64,000 nucleotides of DNA. It comes from Thalassovita autumnalis (lineage in GTDB: Bacteria > Pseudomonadota > Alphaproteobacteria > Rhodobacterales > Rhodobacteraceae). The notes under the pieces were generated by a model, which had not been told where the DNA came from, did not search any database, and saw nothing but the letters and a program-made list of their open reading frames with translations. The position numbers and the translations under genes are program-made. The DNA is taken from assembly GCF_001458255.1 (NCBI RefSeq), contig NZ_CYSB01000029.1, forward strand, positions 62,001 through 126,000. Direction: 5' to 3'. This document shows, piece by piece, positions 56,053-64,000 of this stretch (the stretch's first letter is position 1; the number at the start of each line of letters is the position of its first letter).

Positions 56053-57717
56053 TCAGGCGCCGCTGGGGTCGCGCCAGCGGTTGACGATCGGGTAGCGGCG
56101 GTCCAGCCAGAAGGCTTTGCGCGACAGCCGGGTGCCCGGCGCGGATTGGAAACGTTTGTATTCGCTGATCAACAGCAGATGCTCCACCCGTTTTACCGTG
56201 TCACGTTCATAGCCCGCGGCCATGCAATCGGCGACCGAAGCTTCCTCATCGACCAGCATGGTCAGGATCCCATCGAGGATCTCATAAGGCGGCAGGCTGT
56301 CTTCGTCTTTTTGGTCGGGGCGCAGCTCGGCGCTTGGGGGTTTGTCGATGATCGACACCGGGATCACCGTGCCCTCTGGCCCTTCCATCCAGTTGCGATG
56401 ATTGGCATTGCGCCAGCGGCAGACGTCAAAGACGCGGGTTTTGTACATATCCTTGATCGGATTGTAGCCGCCGTTCATGTCGCCGTAGATGGTGGCATAG
56501 CCGACCGCGACCTCGGATTTGTTGCCGGTGGTCAGCAGCATTTCGCCAAACTTGTTGGACAGCGCCATCAGCAGCAGGCCGCGCAGGCGGGATTGGATGT
56601 TTTCCTCGGTCAGGTCCTCATCCCGGCCGGCAAAAAGCGGCGCCAGCGTGTTGGTGACCGCCTGACGGCTTTCGGAGATCGGCACGTAGTCGTAATGGCA
56701 GCCAAGGTTTTTCGCCAACGCCTCAGCATCATCGAGCGAGCCTTGCGAGGTATATTCCGACGGCAACATCACGCAGCGCACGTTTTCAGCGCCCAGCGCG
56801 TCAGCGGCGATGGTGGCAACAATGGCACTGTCGATCCCGCCGGAGAGCCCCAGCAGCACCTTCTGGAAACCAGATTTGCCACAATAGTCGCGCAGCGACT
56901 GCACCATGCAGCGATAATCCTGTTCCATCTCATCGGGCAGGCTGGCCTTTGGGCCATCTTCGGCCATCCAGCCACCCTCTGTGCGCTTCAGCGTGACATG
57001 GGCCAGCGCCTCATCAAACAGCGGCAGTTGCAGCGCCAGCGCGCCGCCCGGGTTCAGGATGAACGAACCGCCATCAAAGACCTGATCGTCCTGACCGCCC
57101 ACCATGTTGAGATAGATCAGCGGCAGGCCGGTTTCGACCACGCGGGCCACCATATGGTTCATCCGGCGTTCGAACTTGCCGCGATAGTAAGGTGATCCAT
57201 TGGGCACCAGCAGGAACTCGGCGCCGGTTTCCTCCAGCGTTTCGGCCACATCTTCAAACCAAGCATCTTCGCAGATCGGCGAGCCAATGCGCACCCCGTC
57301 GATGTCATAGGGCCCTTCCAGCGGGCCGTGATCAAACAGGCGCTCTTCGTCAAAGACGGTGTAATTGGGCAGGTGATGTTTGCGCCGGATATGGGCGATC
57401 TTGCCGCCTGACAGGATGTAATAGGCGTTGAACAGCTGGCCGCCCTCAGCCAGTGGGCCGCCGATTGCGATGGCGGGGCCGTCTGCGCAATCGGCCGCCA
57501 GCAGCCCCATCAGCTCATAGGCGCGGGCCTGCAGCGCGGGCTTCATCACCAGATCCTGCGCGTTATAGCCCAGCAGGAACATTTCCGGCAGGGCCAGCAA
57601 TTGGCTGCCTGCGGCTTTGGCCTCAGCCCAAGCCTCTTTTACCTTGACGGCGTTGCCCTCCAGATCCCCCATCACCGGGTTCAGCTGGGCCAGTGTCAGT
57701 CGAAATGTATCGGCCAA
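56053..57717 (-). CDS. nadE: glutamine-dependent NAD synthetase
   Basis: Amidates deamido-NAD to NAD, the last step of synthesis. The 554 residues have two domains: a nitrilase-type glutaminase (1-about 265; Glu of LPEMFLLGY, Lys of RRKHHLPNY, Cys of GSPICEDAWF) and a synthetase (about 275-554; LGLSGGIDSAIVA P-loop, LLTTGNKSEVAVGYATIYGDMNGG). The start codon is TTG, with AGAGGAG 8 bp upstream. Confidence 0.95.
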   Translation of the reverse strand: MADTFRLTLAQLNPVMGDLEGNAVKVKEAWAEAKAAGSQLLALPEMFLLGYNAQDLVMKPALQARAYELMGLLAADCADGPAIAIGGPLAEGGQLFNAYYILSGGKIAHIRRKHHLPNYTVFDEERLFDHGPLEGPYDIDGVRIGSPICEDAWFEDVAETLEETGAEFLLVPNGSPYYRGKFERRMNHMVARVVETGLPLIYLNMVGGQDDQVFDGGSFILNPGGALALQLPLFDEALAHVTLKRTEGGWMAEDGPKASLPDEMEQDYRCMVQSLRDYCGKSGFQKVLLGLSGGIDSAIVATIAADALGAENVRCVMLPSEYTSQGSLDDAEALAKNLGCHYDYVPISESRQAVTNTLAPLFAGRDEDLTEENIQSRLRGLLLMALSNKFGEMLLTTGNKSEVAVGYATIYGDMNGGYNPIKDMYKTRVFDVCRWRNANHRNWMEGPEGTVIPVSIIDKPPSAELRPDQKDEDSLPPYEILDGILTMLVDEEASVADCMAAGYERDTVKRVEHLLLISEYKRFQSAPGTRLSRKAFWLDRRYPIVNRWRDPSGA

Positions 57718-57871
57718 TTGCTGCGCTCCTCTTTGGCGTCACCCCTGTGATGTAACAGATCACCCGGCAAGGGAAAGCCGATTTGCAGGAAAGCCGTTGC
57801 CTGATCGGCATTCCTCGCCTAGGTTTTTGCATGTTTCAGAGGGAACGGGGACCTGGGGCTTAGGGATTAAC

Positions 57872-59314
57872 ATGGCGAAAAAGCACGATAAACAGGCGGC
57901 AGCAGTCGCGCGGGTGGCACTGGCGGCCGGACTGGCGGTGACAGCTGTAGCTGGTGCAGGCCAGGCACAGGACAGTGATGTCCTCACCAAGCAATTTGAT
58001 GACGGCGGTGTCTATGAGGGCACCTTCAAGGGTGGTTTGCAGCATGGCACCGGCACCTACCGGTTGCCAAATGGCTATGAATACACCGGCGCGTGGGTTG
58101 AGGGTGAGATCAAAGGTCTGGGTGTGGCCCGCTTCCCCAATGGATCGGTCTATGAGGGCGCCTTTGAAAAGGGCAAACCGCACGGGTTGGGCAAGATCGT
58201 CTTCACCGATGGGGGTACCTATGAGGGCGACTGGGTCGAAGGCAAAATCTCAGGCCAGGGTGTGGCGACCTATGCCAACGGCGTGCGCTATGAGGGCGGC
58301 TTTCAGGATGCGATGCACCATGGCCGCGGCCGGATGCAGAGCCCGGGCGGCTATGTGTACAACGGCGACTGGGTGAGCGGCGTCAAAGAGGGCTTTGGCA
58401 AGATCACCTATCCCGATGGCGCGATTTACGAAGGCGCTGTCGCCCGTGGTGCGCGCGAAGGTCAGGGCACGCTGACCATGCCGGACGGGCTGGTCTACAC
58501 CGGTCTGTGGAAAGACGGCCAGATCAACGGCAAGGGCAAGCTGACCCAGCCCAATGGCGATGTCTATGAGGGCATGCTGGTGGGCGGTCGCCGGGAAGGT
58601 CAGGGCAAAGTCACCTACGCCAATGGCGACACCTATGAGGGCATGTTCCAGGAGGACAAGCGCGACGGTCAGGGCACCTTTAACGGGGCGGATGGCTATC
58701 GCTATGTCGGCGCCTGGGTCGCCGGTCAGATCGAGGGCGACGGCACCGTGACCTACCCCGATGGCTCAACCTATGCCGGGCAGTTCCGCGCCGGGCTGGC
58801 CGATGGCATTGGCAAGATCACCTACCCCGATGGCGCCACTTATGAGGGCGACTGGAAGGCCGGTGTGATCGACGGTCAGGGCAAGGCAACCTACCCCAAC
58901 GGGCTGACCTATGAGGGCAGTTTCATCAACGCGCAGAACCACGGATTTGGCATCATGACCTACCCCGATGGCTACCGTTACGAAGGCGATTGGCTGGAAG
59001 GGCAGCGCCACGGCAAGGGGCAGGCCACCTATGCGGACGGCACGCTTTACAATGGCGACTTTGTTGCCGGTCAGCGCGAAGGTGTGGGGGAGCTGACCAT
59101 GCCGGATGGCTTCCGCTACAATGGTCAGTGGAAAGCCGGCGAAATCTCAGGCAACGGGATTGCCACCTACCCCAATGGCGACAGCTATGAGGGCGCCTTT
59201 GAGAACGGTAAACGCTCAGGCCAGGGCACCATGCGCTACGCCACCGGACAAGAGGCCAGCGGCACCTGGGAAAACGGCGCCCTGAACAACGACGCGGCGC
59301 CTTCGGGCAACTAA
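57872..59314 (+). CDS. secreted MORN-repeat protein with 18 repeats
   Basis: A 480-residue protein made almost wholly of about 23-residue MORN repeats (xYxGxWxxGxxxGxGxxxxxxG), 18 clear ones from VYEGTF (about 46) to SYEGAF, plus a degenerate EASGTW at the end. The N-terminus AAAVARVALAAGLAVTAVAGAGQAQ is a signal/anchor, so it lies in the periplasm or outside. MORN proteins bind phospholipids or act as scaffolds; bacterial ones are poorly understood. The start codon's ribosome site is weak (TAGGGATTAAC). Its own terminator follows. Confidence 0.88.
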   Translation: MAKKHDKQAAAVARVALAAGLAVTAVAGAGQAQDSDVLTKQFDDGGVYEGTFKGGLQHGTGTYRLPNGYEYTGAWVEGEIKGLGVARFPNGSVYEGAFEKGKPHGLGKIVFTDGGTYEGDWVEGKISGQGVATYANGVRYEGGFQDAMHHGRGRMQSPGGYVYNGDWVSGVKEGFGKITYPDGAIYEGAVARGAREGQGTLTMPDGLVYTGLWKDGQINGKGKLTQPNGDVYEGMLVGGRREGQGKVTYANGDTYEGMFQEDKRDGQGTFNGADGYRYVGAWVAGQIEGDGTVTYPDGSTYAGQFRAGLADGIGKITYPDGATYEGDWKAGVIDGQGKATYPNGLTYEGSFINAQNHGFGIMTYPDGYRYEGDWLEGQRHGKGQATYADGTLYNGDFVAGQREGVGELTMPDGFRYNGQWKAGEISGNGIATYPNGDSYEGAFENGKRSGQGTMRYATGQEASGTWENGALNNDAAPSGN

Positions 59315-59335
59315 AGCGTCTGATCAAGACATAGA

Positions 59336-59360
59336 AAAGCCCCGGTCCTGCCGGGGCTTT
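59336..59360 (+). terminator. Rho-independent terminator after the MORN gene
   Basis: AAAGCCCCGG and CCGGGGCTTT pair around TCCTG and continue into TCTC. Confidence 0.85.
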
Positions 59361-59432
59361 CTCAATTACCTTTCGCGATAATCTGCGGCCGATTGGATCG
59401 CTTCCTGAGCCTGGCCTTTTGGAATCCAACCT

Positions 59433-60302
59433 GTGTTTCGTTTATTTACCAAGATCTTTGCCCGGCAGCCCCACCTTCGTTCAACGCCTACAACCGGCGA
59501 CGCGCCACTTTTGGCAAGGCTCACCCATCACAGCGGCTACGTGCGCGAGGCAGCTCTAGTTCGACTTAACGGCCCGATTAACGATCCCGAAACGATCCGT
59601 GCGGTGTTCCTGCGACTCAACGATTGGGTGCCGCAGGTCCGGACCGCCGCAATTTCTGCGCTGCTACGTTGCGTGGAGACGACAAGCGCCGAAGTTTGGG
59701 CTCCAATCCTGAAAACCCTACTGCCGCAAATGGGAAACTGGAAAAGGTGGGCAAAGGGCCCCCACCCAACCACGCGCGATGTGGCGTTTGACCTGTTGCT
59801 GCGGCGGGACGTGTTGGACGTTTTGCTGGTCGATTTACTGCACAGCGGGGAAGGAAAACTGGGTTTGGTCTTTGCCCTCCTGAACCGCAATGTGCTGCTG
59901 GACGCACATCTGCAGGAAATCGCAGCGCAGGCCGCACTGCCGCATATACGCGGCATGGCCCTGACCTGCCTACTGACCGGTGAAATGCGTTGGCCCACAG
60001 GTGGGACCCAGATGGTTTGGGTAGACAAATCGCTGGGCAAGCGGCGACTGGAAAGAGTTTACAAGACCCGACCTCTCTCCGTTGATGTGCCTATGCTGCT
60101 GGTGCTTGAAACAGCCACCTCGGACAAGGCGCGCGGGGTGCGGCTGAATGCGGCGGATGGGCTGATCGCCCATAGGCAAAACCCAGAGGTGATCCCACGC
60201 ATCCCCGAATTGATGGCCCGCCTCAGCAACGATCTATCCCCAGCCATGCAAGGCCGTATGGAATTCCTTGAGCGCAAACTGGCCGAGGAAGCGCAGACCT
60301 GA
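59433..60302 (+). CDS. HEAT-repeat-like protein
   Basis: A 289-residue helical protein beginning with GTG (GGAA about 8 bp before it). Segments such as SGYVREAALVRLNGPINDPETIRAVFLRLNDWVPQVRTAAISALLRCVE and DKARGVRLNAADGLIAHRQNPEVIPRI have the D-x-VR-x-AA pattern of HEAT/PBS-lyase repeats. No catalytic domain recognised. Role unknown; it lies between two terminators as a separate unit. Confidence 0.75.
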   Translation: MFRLFTKIFARQPHLRSTPTTGDAPLLARLTHHSGYVREAALVRLNGPINDPETIRAVFLRLNDWVPQVRTAAISALLRCVETTSAEVWAPILKTLLPQMGNWKRWAKGPHPTTRDVAFDLLLRRDVLDVLLVDLLHSGEGKLGLVFALLNRNVLLDAHLQEIAAQAALPHIRGMALTCLLTGEMRWPTGGTQMVWVDKSLGKRRLERVYKTRPLSVDVPMLLVLETATSDKARGVRLNAADGLIAHRQNPEVIPRIPELMARLSNDLSPAMQGRMEFLERKLAEEAQT

Positions 60303-60331
60303 AAAAAAACGAAGGGCGGCGCGTGCCGCCC
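60302..60331 (-). terminator. terminator after the duplicated SnoaL gene
   Basis: On the minus strand GGGCGGC and GCCGCCC pair around ACGC, followed by TTCGTTTTTTTTC. Confidence 0.85.
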
Positions 60332-60368
60332 CTCATGAGTGTTGCACACGGATTTCCGGGCTCTACGC

Positions 60369-61133
60369 TCAGAACTTCCCGTTTTCATGAACCATTTCGG
60401 CGGGGGTGGGGGCGACGACGTCCCAGTGTTCGACGATCTTGCCGTCTTCGACACGCCAGAGGTCAAAGAAGGCCCAGGGCTGGCCGCTGACCACGGCGTC
60501 GGATGCGACGAAGACGAAGTTGCCCTCGGCCACGACGATCTGCGGCTCAAATTTGGTGATGACAAATCCCTGATCGGCCCAGGCTTTGGTGCCGGCAATC
60601 AGCCCGTCGATCCCGTCGGCCAGGTTGGGATTGTGCTGCATATAGACCTCAGAATAGATCGGCGCTTTCTCCGGGGCGGCGCCGCCCAACACGTCGCGCA
60701 CAAAGCCCAAGACCAGCGCCTTGTTCGCTTCGGTTTTGTCCAGATCGGTGATCTCGGTGGCGCCATCGGTCATGCCGCGACCAGACACGGTGGTTTCTGG
60801 CACCGGCTGCAGGTTGTCCCAATGTTCGGCAACCTTGCCATCCTCCACCCGGAAAATGTCGAAGGCGGCGAGGGCCGGGGCGCCGAACGCATCGGCGTTT
60901 TCAAAGGTGCTGTGCAGCACAACCATGTCCCCTTCGGACAGGACGCGGTGCGTTGTCACCGTCATGCCGGACTGCGCCACCAGCGGGATCAACCCGGCCA
61001 GCCCATCAGCCCCGGTCGGCACCTGCGGATTGTGCTGAATGTAGTCGGGCGTCACCAGCTGACGGGCGGCTTCGGGATCGTGATCGACGAAGGCGGCGGT
61101 GAAAAGGGCGATGACAAGTTCTTTGATGGCCAT
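60369..61133 (-). CDS. internally duplicated SnoaL-like (NTF2-fold) protein
   Basis: A 254-residue protein made of two SnoaL-like domains. Copy 1 has YIQHNPQVPTGADGLAGL and FDIFRVEDGKVAEHWDNLQPVP; copy 2 has YMQHNPNLADGIDGLIAG and FDLWRVEDGKIVEHWDVVAPTP. The QHNP and EHWD motifs are those of SnoaL-like ester cyclases/isomerases. Substrate unknown. GAGGAC site before the ATG. Divergent HxlR regulator with inverted repeats between them. Confidence 0.87.
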   Translation of the reverse strand: MAIKELVIALFTAAFVDHDPEAARQLVTPDYIQHNPQVPTGADGLAGLIPLVAQSGMTVTTHRVLSEGDMVVLHSTFENADAFGAPALAAFDIFRVEDGKVAEHWDNLQPVPETTVSGRGMTDGATEITDLDKTEANKALVLGFVRDVLGGAAPEKAPIYSEVYMQHNPNLADGIDGLIAGTKAWADQGFVITKFEPQIVVAEGNFVFVASDAVVSGQPWAFFDLWRVEDGKIVEHWDVVAPTPAEMVHENGKF

Positions 61134-61150
61134 GGTGTGGTCCTCTGATT

Positions 61151-61186
61151 CGTAGGTTGTGACTACGTGGTATCAAATTCATACCA
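61151..61186. promoter_or_regulatory. two inverted repeats between the SnoaL and HxlR genes
   Basis: CGTAG (61151-61155) faces CTACG (61163-61167), and TGGTAT (61168-61173) faces ATACCA (61181-61186). They abut each other, 18 bp upstream of the SnoaL start. Probable HxlR binding sites. Confidence 0.55.
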
Positions 61187-61314
61187 CATCGCAATTACGT
61201 ACCTTAAAGTGACCTGGTATGTTGAACCCTACCTGCTTGTGTATGCAGGACTTGTTGAGGTGCGGGGGCTTCGTTACTGTGGAGACAAGTTGTGAATCAC
61301 TACTAGGAACGATC

Positions 61315-61692
61315 ATGCTACCCATTGGCGTTGCCAATAAGGCCGAGGCTTCGAACTGCTGCATCCGATCCGTGCTGTCCAATGTGACCGGAAAGTGGCG
61401 GATGATCGTCATTCTGGCGCTGGAGGATGAGCCGAAACGCTTCGGCGATCTGAAGCGCTGCATCGGGGATGTGACCCAAAGCGTGCTGACAGAGAACCTG
61501 CGCGGGTTACAGCGCGATGGCTATCTGACGCGCACGGTCGATCCCGGCCCGCCGGTGGCCGTGTCTTATGAGCTGACGCCACGCGGGCGCAGCCTGCTGG
61601 AGCTGCTGAAACCGCTGGTGTTCTGGTCACATGATCAGATGGATCCGGTGCGGCAAACCCGGATGGAGTATGACCGGGCCAACGCCAAATAG
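61315..61692 (+). CDS. HxlR family transcriptional regulator
   Basis: A 125-residue winged-helix protein: CCIRSVLSNVTGKWRMIVILALEDEPKRFGDLKRCIGDVTQSVLTENLRGLQRDGYLTRTVDPGPPVAVSYELTPRGRSL is the full HxlR domain. The N-terminal Cys pair may sense redox or electrophiles, as in several family members. Start MLPIGVAN follows AGGAAC; the frame is open upstream. Likely controls the divergent SnoaL gene. Confidence 0.9.
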   Translation: MLPIGVANKAEASNCCIRSVLSNVTGKWRMIVILALEDEPKRFGDLKRCIGDVTQSVLTENLRGLQRDGYLTRTVDPGPPVAVSYELTPRGRSLLELLKPLVFWSHDQMDPVRQTRMEYDRANAK

Positions 61693-61718
61693 GTGCTGGC
61701 GACAAGCCTAACGGTGGC

Positions 61719-62384
61719 TCACCATTCTACCCGTGTGCCCTGCCAATCGAAGAACCCACCGCTGTCTTCGGGGCGCAATGCCTCCATCACCTGCACCAGG
61801 TTGGCCGCCGATTGGGCCGGATGCACCGTGGCGTGGCGGGCGGCGTAGTTTTCAGTGAACGTTGTGGCCACAGTGCCCGGATGCAGGGCGGCGCAGATGA
61901 CGCCCTTGTGGCTGCGGGCCAGTTCGATCGCGGCGGTGTGGATCACCTGATTGAGCGCCGCCTTGGCACTGCGGTAGCTGATCCAGCCACCAAGGCGGTT
62001 GTCGCCGATGGAGCCAACGCGGGCCGACAGCGCGGCGAAAACCGCCCTGCCCTGACGCGGCAACAGCGGCAGCGCATGTTTCAGGACCATCGCAGGCCCC
62101 AGACAGTTGATCGCGAACTGATCCGCCATCGCTGCCGGGTCCAGCGCCTTGATGGTCTTTTCCGGTGGTTGCCCGGCCCCGTGCAGTGCGCCTGTGGCCA
62201 CAAAAATCAGATCATACGGCCCCTGTAAGGCGCCAAGATGGGCGCTGACGGACGCCTCATCCGTCACATCCAACCCATCGACAGAGCGTGACAGGGCCGT
62301 GACGGACACGCCCCTTGCCTGCAACTCTGCCACCATTGCTGCGCCGATACCGCCCGACGCGCCGATTACCAATGCGTGTTCCAT
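61719..62384 (-). CDS. short-chain dehydrogenase/reductase, CsgA-like
   Basis: A 221-residue NAD(P)-binding enzyme. The N-terminal loop is VIGASGGIGAAM; the catalytic Tyr-x-x-x-Lys is in SYRSAKAALNQ, with Ser in ALSARVGS. Similar to the C-factor/CsgA group. Substrate unknown. Convergent with hxlR, 26 bp apart. Confidence 0.9.
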   Translation of the reverse strand: MEHALVIGASGGIGAAMVAELQARGVSVTALSRSVDGLDVTDEASVSAHLGALQGPYDLIFVATGALHGAGQPPEKTIKALDPAAMADQFAINCLGPAMVLKHALPLLPRQGRAVFAALSARVGSIGDNRLGGWISYRSAKAALNQVIHTAAIELARSHKGVICAALHPGTVATTFTENYAARHATVHPAQSAANLVQVMEALRPEDSGGFFDWQGTRVEW

Positions 62385-62469
62385 AAGCGGTGACCTAGCG
62401 GTCGTTTCTTGCGCGCCAAGGTGAGATTCTGACTTTTCATTTCAAATAAGCCGGTTATAACTTCGCCCC

Positions 62470-62562
62470 ATGACGATGAAGGGCCATATCATTTCGACCG
62501 ACCACCGCGCTGGCTGCGCGGGCGTTTCGGCTGCCCTCATCCTACTGCTAAGCCGCCTCTGA
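62470..62562 (+). CDS. leuL: leucine-rich leader peptide of the leuA attenuator
   Basis: A 30-codon ORF, 105 bp before leuA, ends in ALILLLSRL. Five of the last eight residues are Leu, two of them CTA, a rare codon in high-G+C genomes. The 3' end of the ORF is the left arm of a 10-bp stem (62556-62565 with 62583-62592). This is the pattern of attenuation by leader-peptide stalling when leucyl-tRNA is low. A second ATG at 62476 is possible. No strong ribosome site is seen. Confidence 0.72.
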   Translation: MTMKGHIISTDHRAGCAGVSAALILLLSRL

Positions 62563-62592
62563 GCGTGCCGTTTTGGCGCGACCGCTCAGAGG
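62556..62592 (+). promoter_or_regulatory. attenuator stem following the leu leader peptide
   Basis: CCTCTGAGCG (62556-62565) pairs perfectly with CGCTCAGAGG (62583-62592); the left arm includes the leader stop codon. A ribosome stalled on the Leu codons would cover the left arm. No clear U-tract terminator is visible right after, so the exact switch (terminator or ribosome site access) is open. Confidence 0.6.
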
Positions 62593-62666
62593 ATGTGCCT
62601 GTTTCGCGCCCAAACCCGCAAAACCAAACCACCGGCTTACGCACGTAATTACATAAGAGACCTGAC

Positions 62667-64000
62667 ATGACCGATTCCGCGACCACATCCCCCGCGCAAG
62701 ATCACGTATTGATCTTTGACACCACGCTCCGTGATGGCGAACAGAGCCCCGGCGCCACCATGACCCATGACGAAAAGCTCGAAATTGCCGAGATGCTGGA
62801 CGATATGGGCGTGGACATCATTGAGGCTGGTTTCCCGATCGCCTCGGAAGGTGACTTCAACGCGGTGAAAGAGATCGCCCAGCGCTCGAAGAATTCGGTC
62901 ATCTGTGGCCTGTCGCGCGCCAACTTCAAAGATATCGACCGCTGCTTTGAGGCGGTGAAACACGCCGCCCAGCCGCGCATTCACACCTTTATCGGCACCT
63001 CACCGCTGCACCGCGCCATTCCCAACCTCACCAAGGATGAGATGGCCGAGAAGATCCATGAAACCGTGACCCACGCCCGCAACCTCTGTGACAACGTGCA
63101 ATGGTCGCCGATGGATGCGCTGCGCACCGAACATGACTACCTGTTCCGCGTGATCGAGATCGCGATCAAAGCCGGGGCCACCACCATCAACATCCCGGAC
63201 ACCGTGGGCTACACCATCCCGCGCGAAAGCGCTGACTTGATCGCCAAGATCCGCGCCAATGTGCCGGGGGCGGATGAGGTGATCTTTGCCACCCATTGTC
63301 ACAATGACCTTGGCATGGCGACCGCTAACTCGCTGGCGGCGGTTGAGGCGGGGGCGCGTCAGATCGAATGTACCATCAACGGCCTGGGCGAACGCGCTGG
63401 CAACACCGCGCTGGAAGAGGTTGTGATGGCCCTGAAGGTCCGAAATGACACCATGCCCTATGCCACCGGCATCGACACCACCAAGATCATGGGCATCTCG
63501 CGCCGTGTGGCGGCCGTGTCGGGCTTTAACGTGCAGTTCAACAAGGCGATTGTGGGCAAGAACGCCTTTGCCCATGAAAGCGGCATCCACCAGGATGGTA
63601 TGCTGAAGAACGCCGAAACCTTTGAGATCATGCGTCCCGAAGATGTGGGCATCGCCGGCACCTCGCTGCCGCTTGGCAAACATTCGGGCCGTGCGGCGCT
63701 GCGTTCGAAGATGACCGAGTTGGGCTTTGAACTGGCCGACAATCAGCTGAACGATCTTTTTGTGCGCTTCAAGGAGCTGGCGGACCGCAAGAAAGAGGTC
63801 TTTGACGACGATATCATCGCGCTGGTGCAGGTGGAGGCCGGTCAGGCCGACGCCGATACCATCCAGTTGAAGCGCCTGCGGGTGATCTGCGGCACCGACG
63901 GCCCACAGGAGGCTGAGCTGACCCTGACCGTTGATGGCGAAGAGAAAAGCATCGATGCGACCGGCGACGGCCCCGTGGATGCGGCGTTCAACGCGGTGAA
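62667..64000 (+). CDS. leuA: 2-isopropylmalate synthase, 3' end beyond the window
   Basis: Condenses acetyl-CoA and 2-oxoisovalerate, the first committed step of leucine synthesis. At least 444 residues are present. FDTTLRDGEQSPGATM near the N-terminus, HCHNDLGMATANSLAAVEAGA, NGLGERAGNTALEEV and AHESGIHQDGMLK are the DRE-TIM metallolyase motifs. The sequence at the window end (LKRLRVICGTDGP) is inside the C-terminal leucine-binding regulatory domain. Preceded by a Leu-rich leader, so both attenuation and feedback are expected. Confidence 0.96.
   Translation, partial: MTDSATTSPAQDHVLIFDTTLRDGEQSPGATMTHDEKLEIAEMLDDMGVDIIEAGFPIASEGDFNAVKEIAQRSKNSVICGLSRANFKDIDRCFEAVKHAAQPRIHTFIGTSPLHRAIPNLTKDEMAEKIHETVTHARNLCDNVQWSPMDALRTEHDYLFRVIEIAIKAGATTINIPDTVGYTIPRESADLIAKIRANVPGADEVIFATHCHNDLGMATANSLAAVEAGARQIECTINGLGERAGNTALEEVVMALKVRNDTMPYATGIDTTKIMGISRRVAAVSGFNVQFNKAIVGKNAFAHESGIHQDGMLKNAETFEIMRPEDVGIAGTSLPLGKHSGRAALRSKMTELGFELADNQLNDLFVRFKELADRKKEVFDDDIIALVQVEAGQADADTIQLKRLRVICGTDGPQEAELTLTVDGEEKSIDATGDGPVDAAFNAV

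Overview
The window reads as a chromosomal segment of a marine Roseobacter-group alphaproteobacterium (Rhodobacteraceae). The evidence is: high G+C coding sequence with strong GGAG-type ribosome binding sites; a class I lysyl-tRNA synthetase; a malic enzyme fused to a phosphotransacetylase-like domain; DUF817, DUF4864 and Hint-domain proteins typical of the group; and an alphaproteobacterial leader peptide in front of leuA. The species cannot be named from this sequence. I recognise about 62 protein genes. I see no rRNA, tRNA, CRISPR array, transposase or prophage block. The first gene (adenosine deaminase) and the last (leuA) are cut by the window edges.

Layout. 1-3.4 kb: nucleoside salvage operon cdd-deoA-deoB-add on the minus strand. 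3.6-8.8 kb: maeB, an overlapping membrane-anchored LAS-type metallopeptidase candidate, and prpE with a cluster of TTTGCAAA-like sites upstream. 8.9-14.5 kb: a seven-haem cytochrome with TPR tail, degradative HMG-CoA reductase, nadK and glyA. 14.8-19.5 kb: a TetR-pspA-yiaAB envelope-stress module with four copies of one palindrome, kptA-DUF817, an alpha/beta hydrolase and a small membrane protein. 19.5-23.7 kb: an AT-rich non-coding stretch, lepA, a zinc-ribbon protein, a universal stress protein, an L,D-transpeptidase and a 34-residue ORF. 23.8-31.8 kb: a low-G+C SIR2-like gene, ettA, a MarR-GNAT fusion, nadD, a PBP4-type peptidase, a low-G+C PLD-like gene and terB.

31.9-38.7 kb: lysK, DUF4864, a large beta-helix protein, a HugZ-like flavin-binding protein, an outer-membrane-like barrel, an ABM protein and trxC. 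38.8-44.4 kb: two tandem cold-shock genes, a TesA-like esterase divergent from a YbbA/YbbP-type ABC pair, and an inositol-phosphatase-like gene. 44.4-51.4 kb: a Hint protein, then gcvT-gcvH-gcvP behind a tandem glycine riboswitch, then an Rrf2 regulator. 51.4-64 kb: a GGCT-like protein, a CBS protein, gltX, a Tat-exported MBL hydrolase, DUF1801, nadE, an 18-repeat MORN protein, a HEAT-like protein, a duplicated SnoaL protein with divergent HxlR regulator, an SDR, and leuA behind a leucine-rich leader.

How it works together. glyA and the gcv operon form the glycine/serine one-carbon route. nadK, nadD and nadE are three scattered NAD(P) genes. maeB and prpE connect C3/C4 acids to central metabolism. 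Several genes concern the envelope (PspA, L,D-transpeptidase, PBP4, LAS peptidase candidate). The least explained items are a pair of structured repeats whose stems show compensating base changes (23754-23827 and 26704-26779), the TetR/PspA operator array, the two low-G+C singletons (SIR2-like and PLD-like), the lone seven-haem cytochrome, and the KptA-DUF817 coupling. I found no complete, clearly new multi-gene system.
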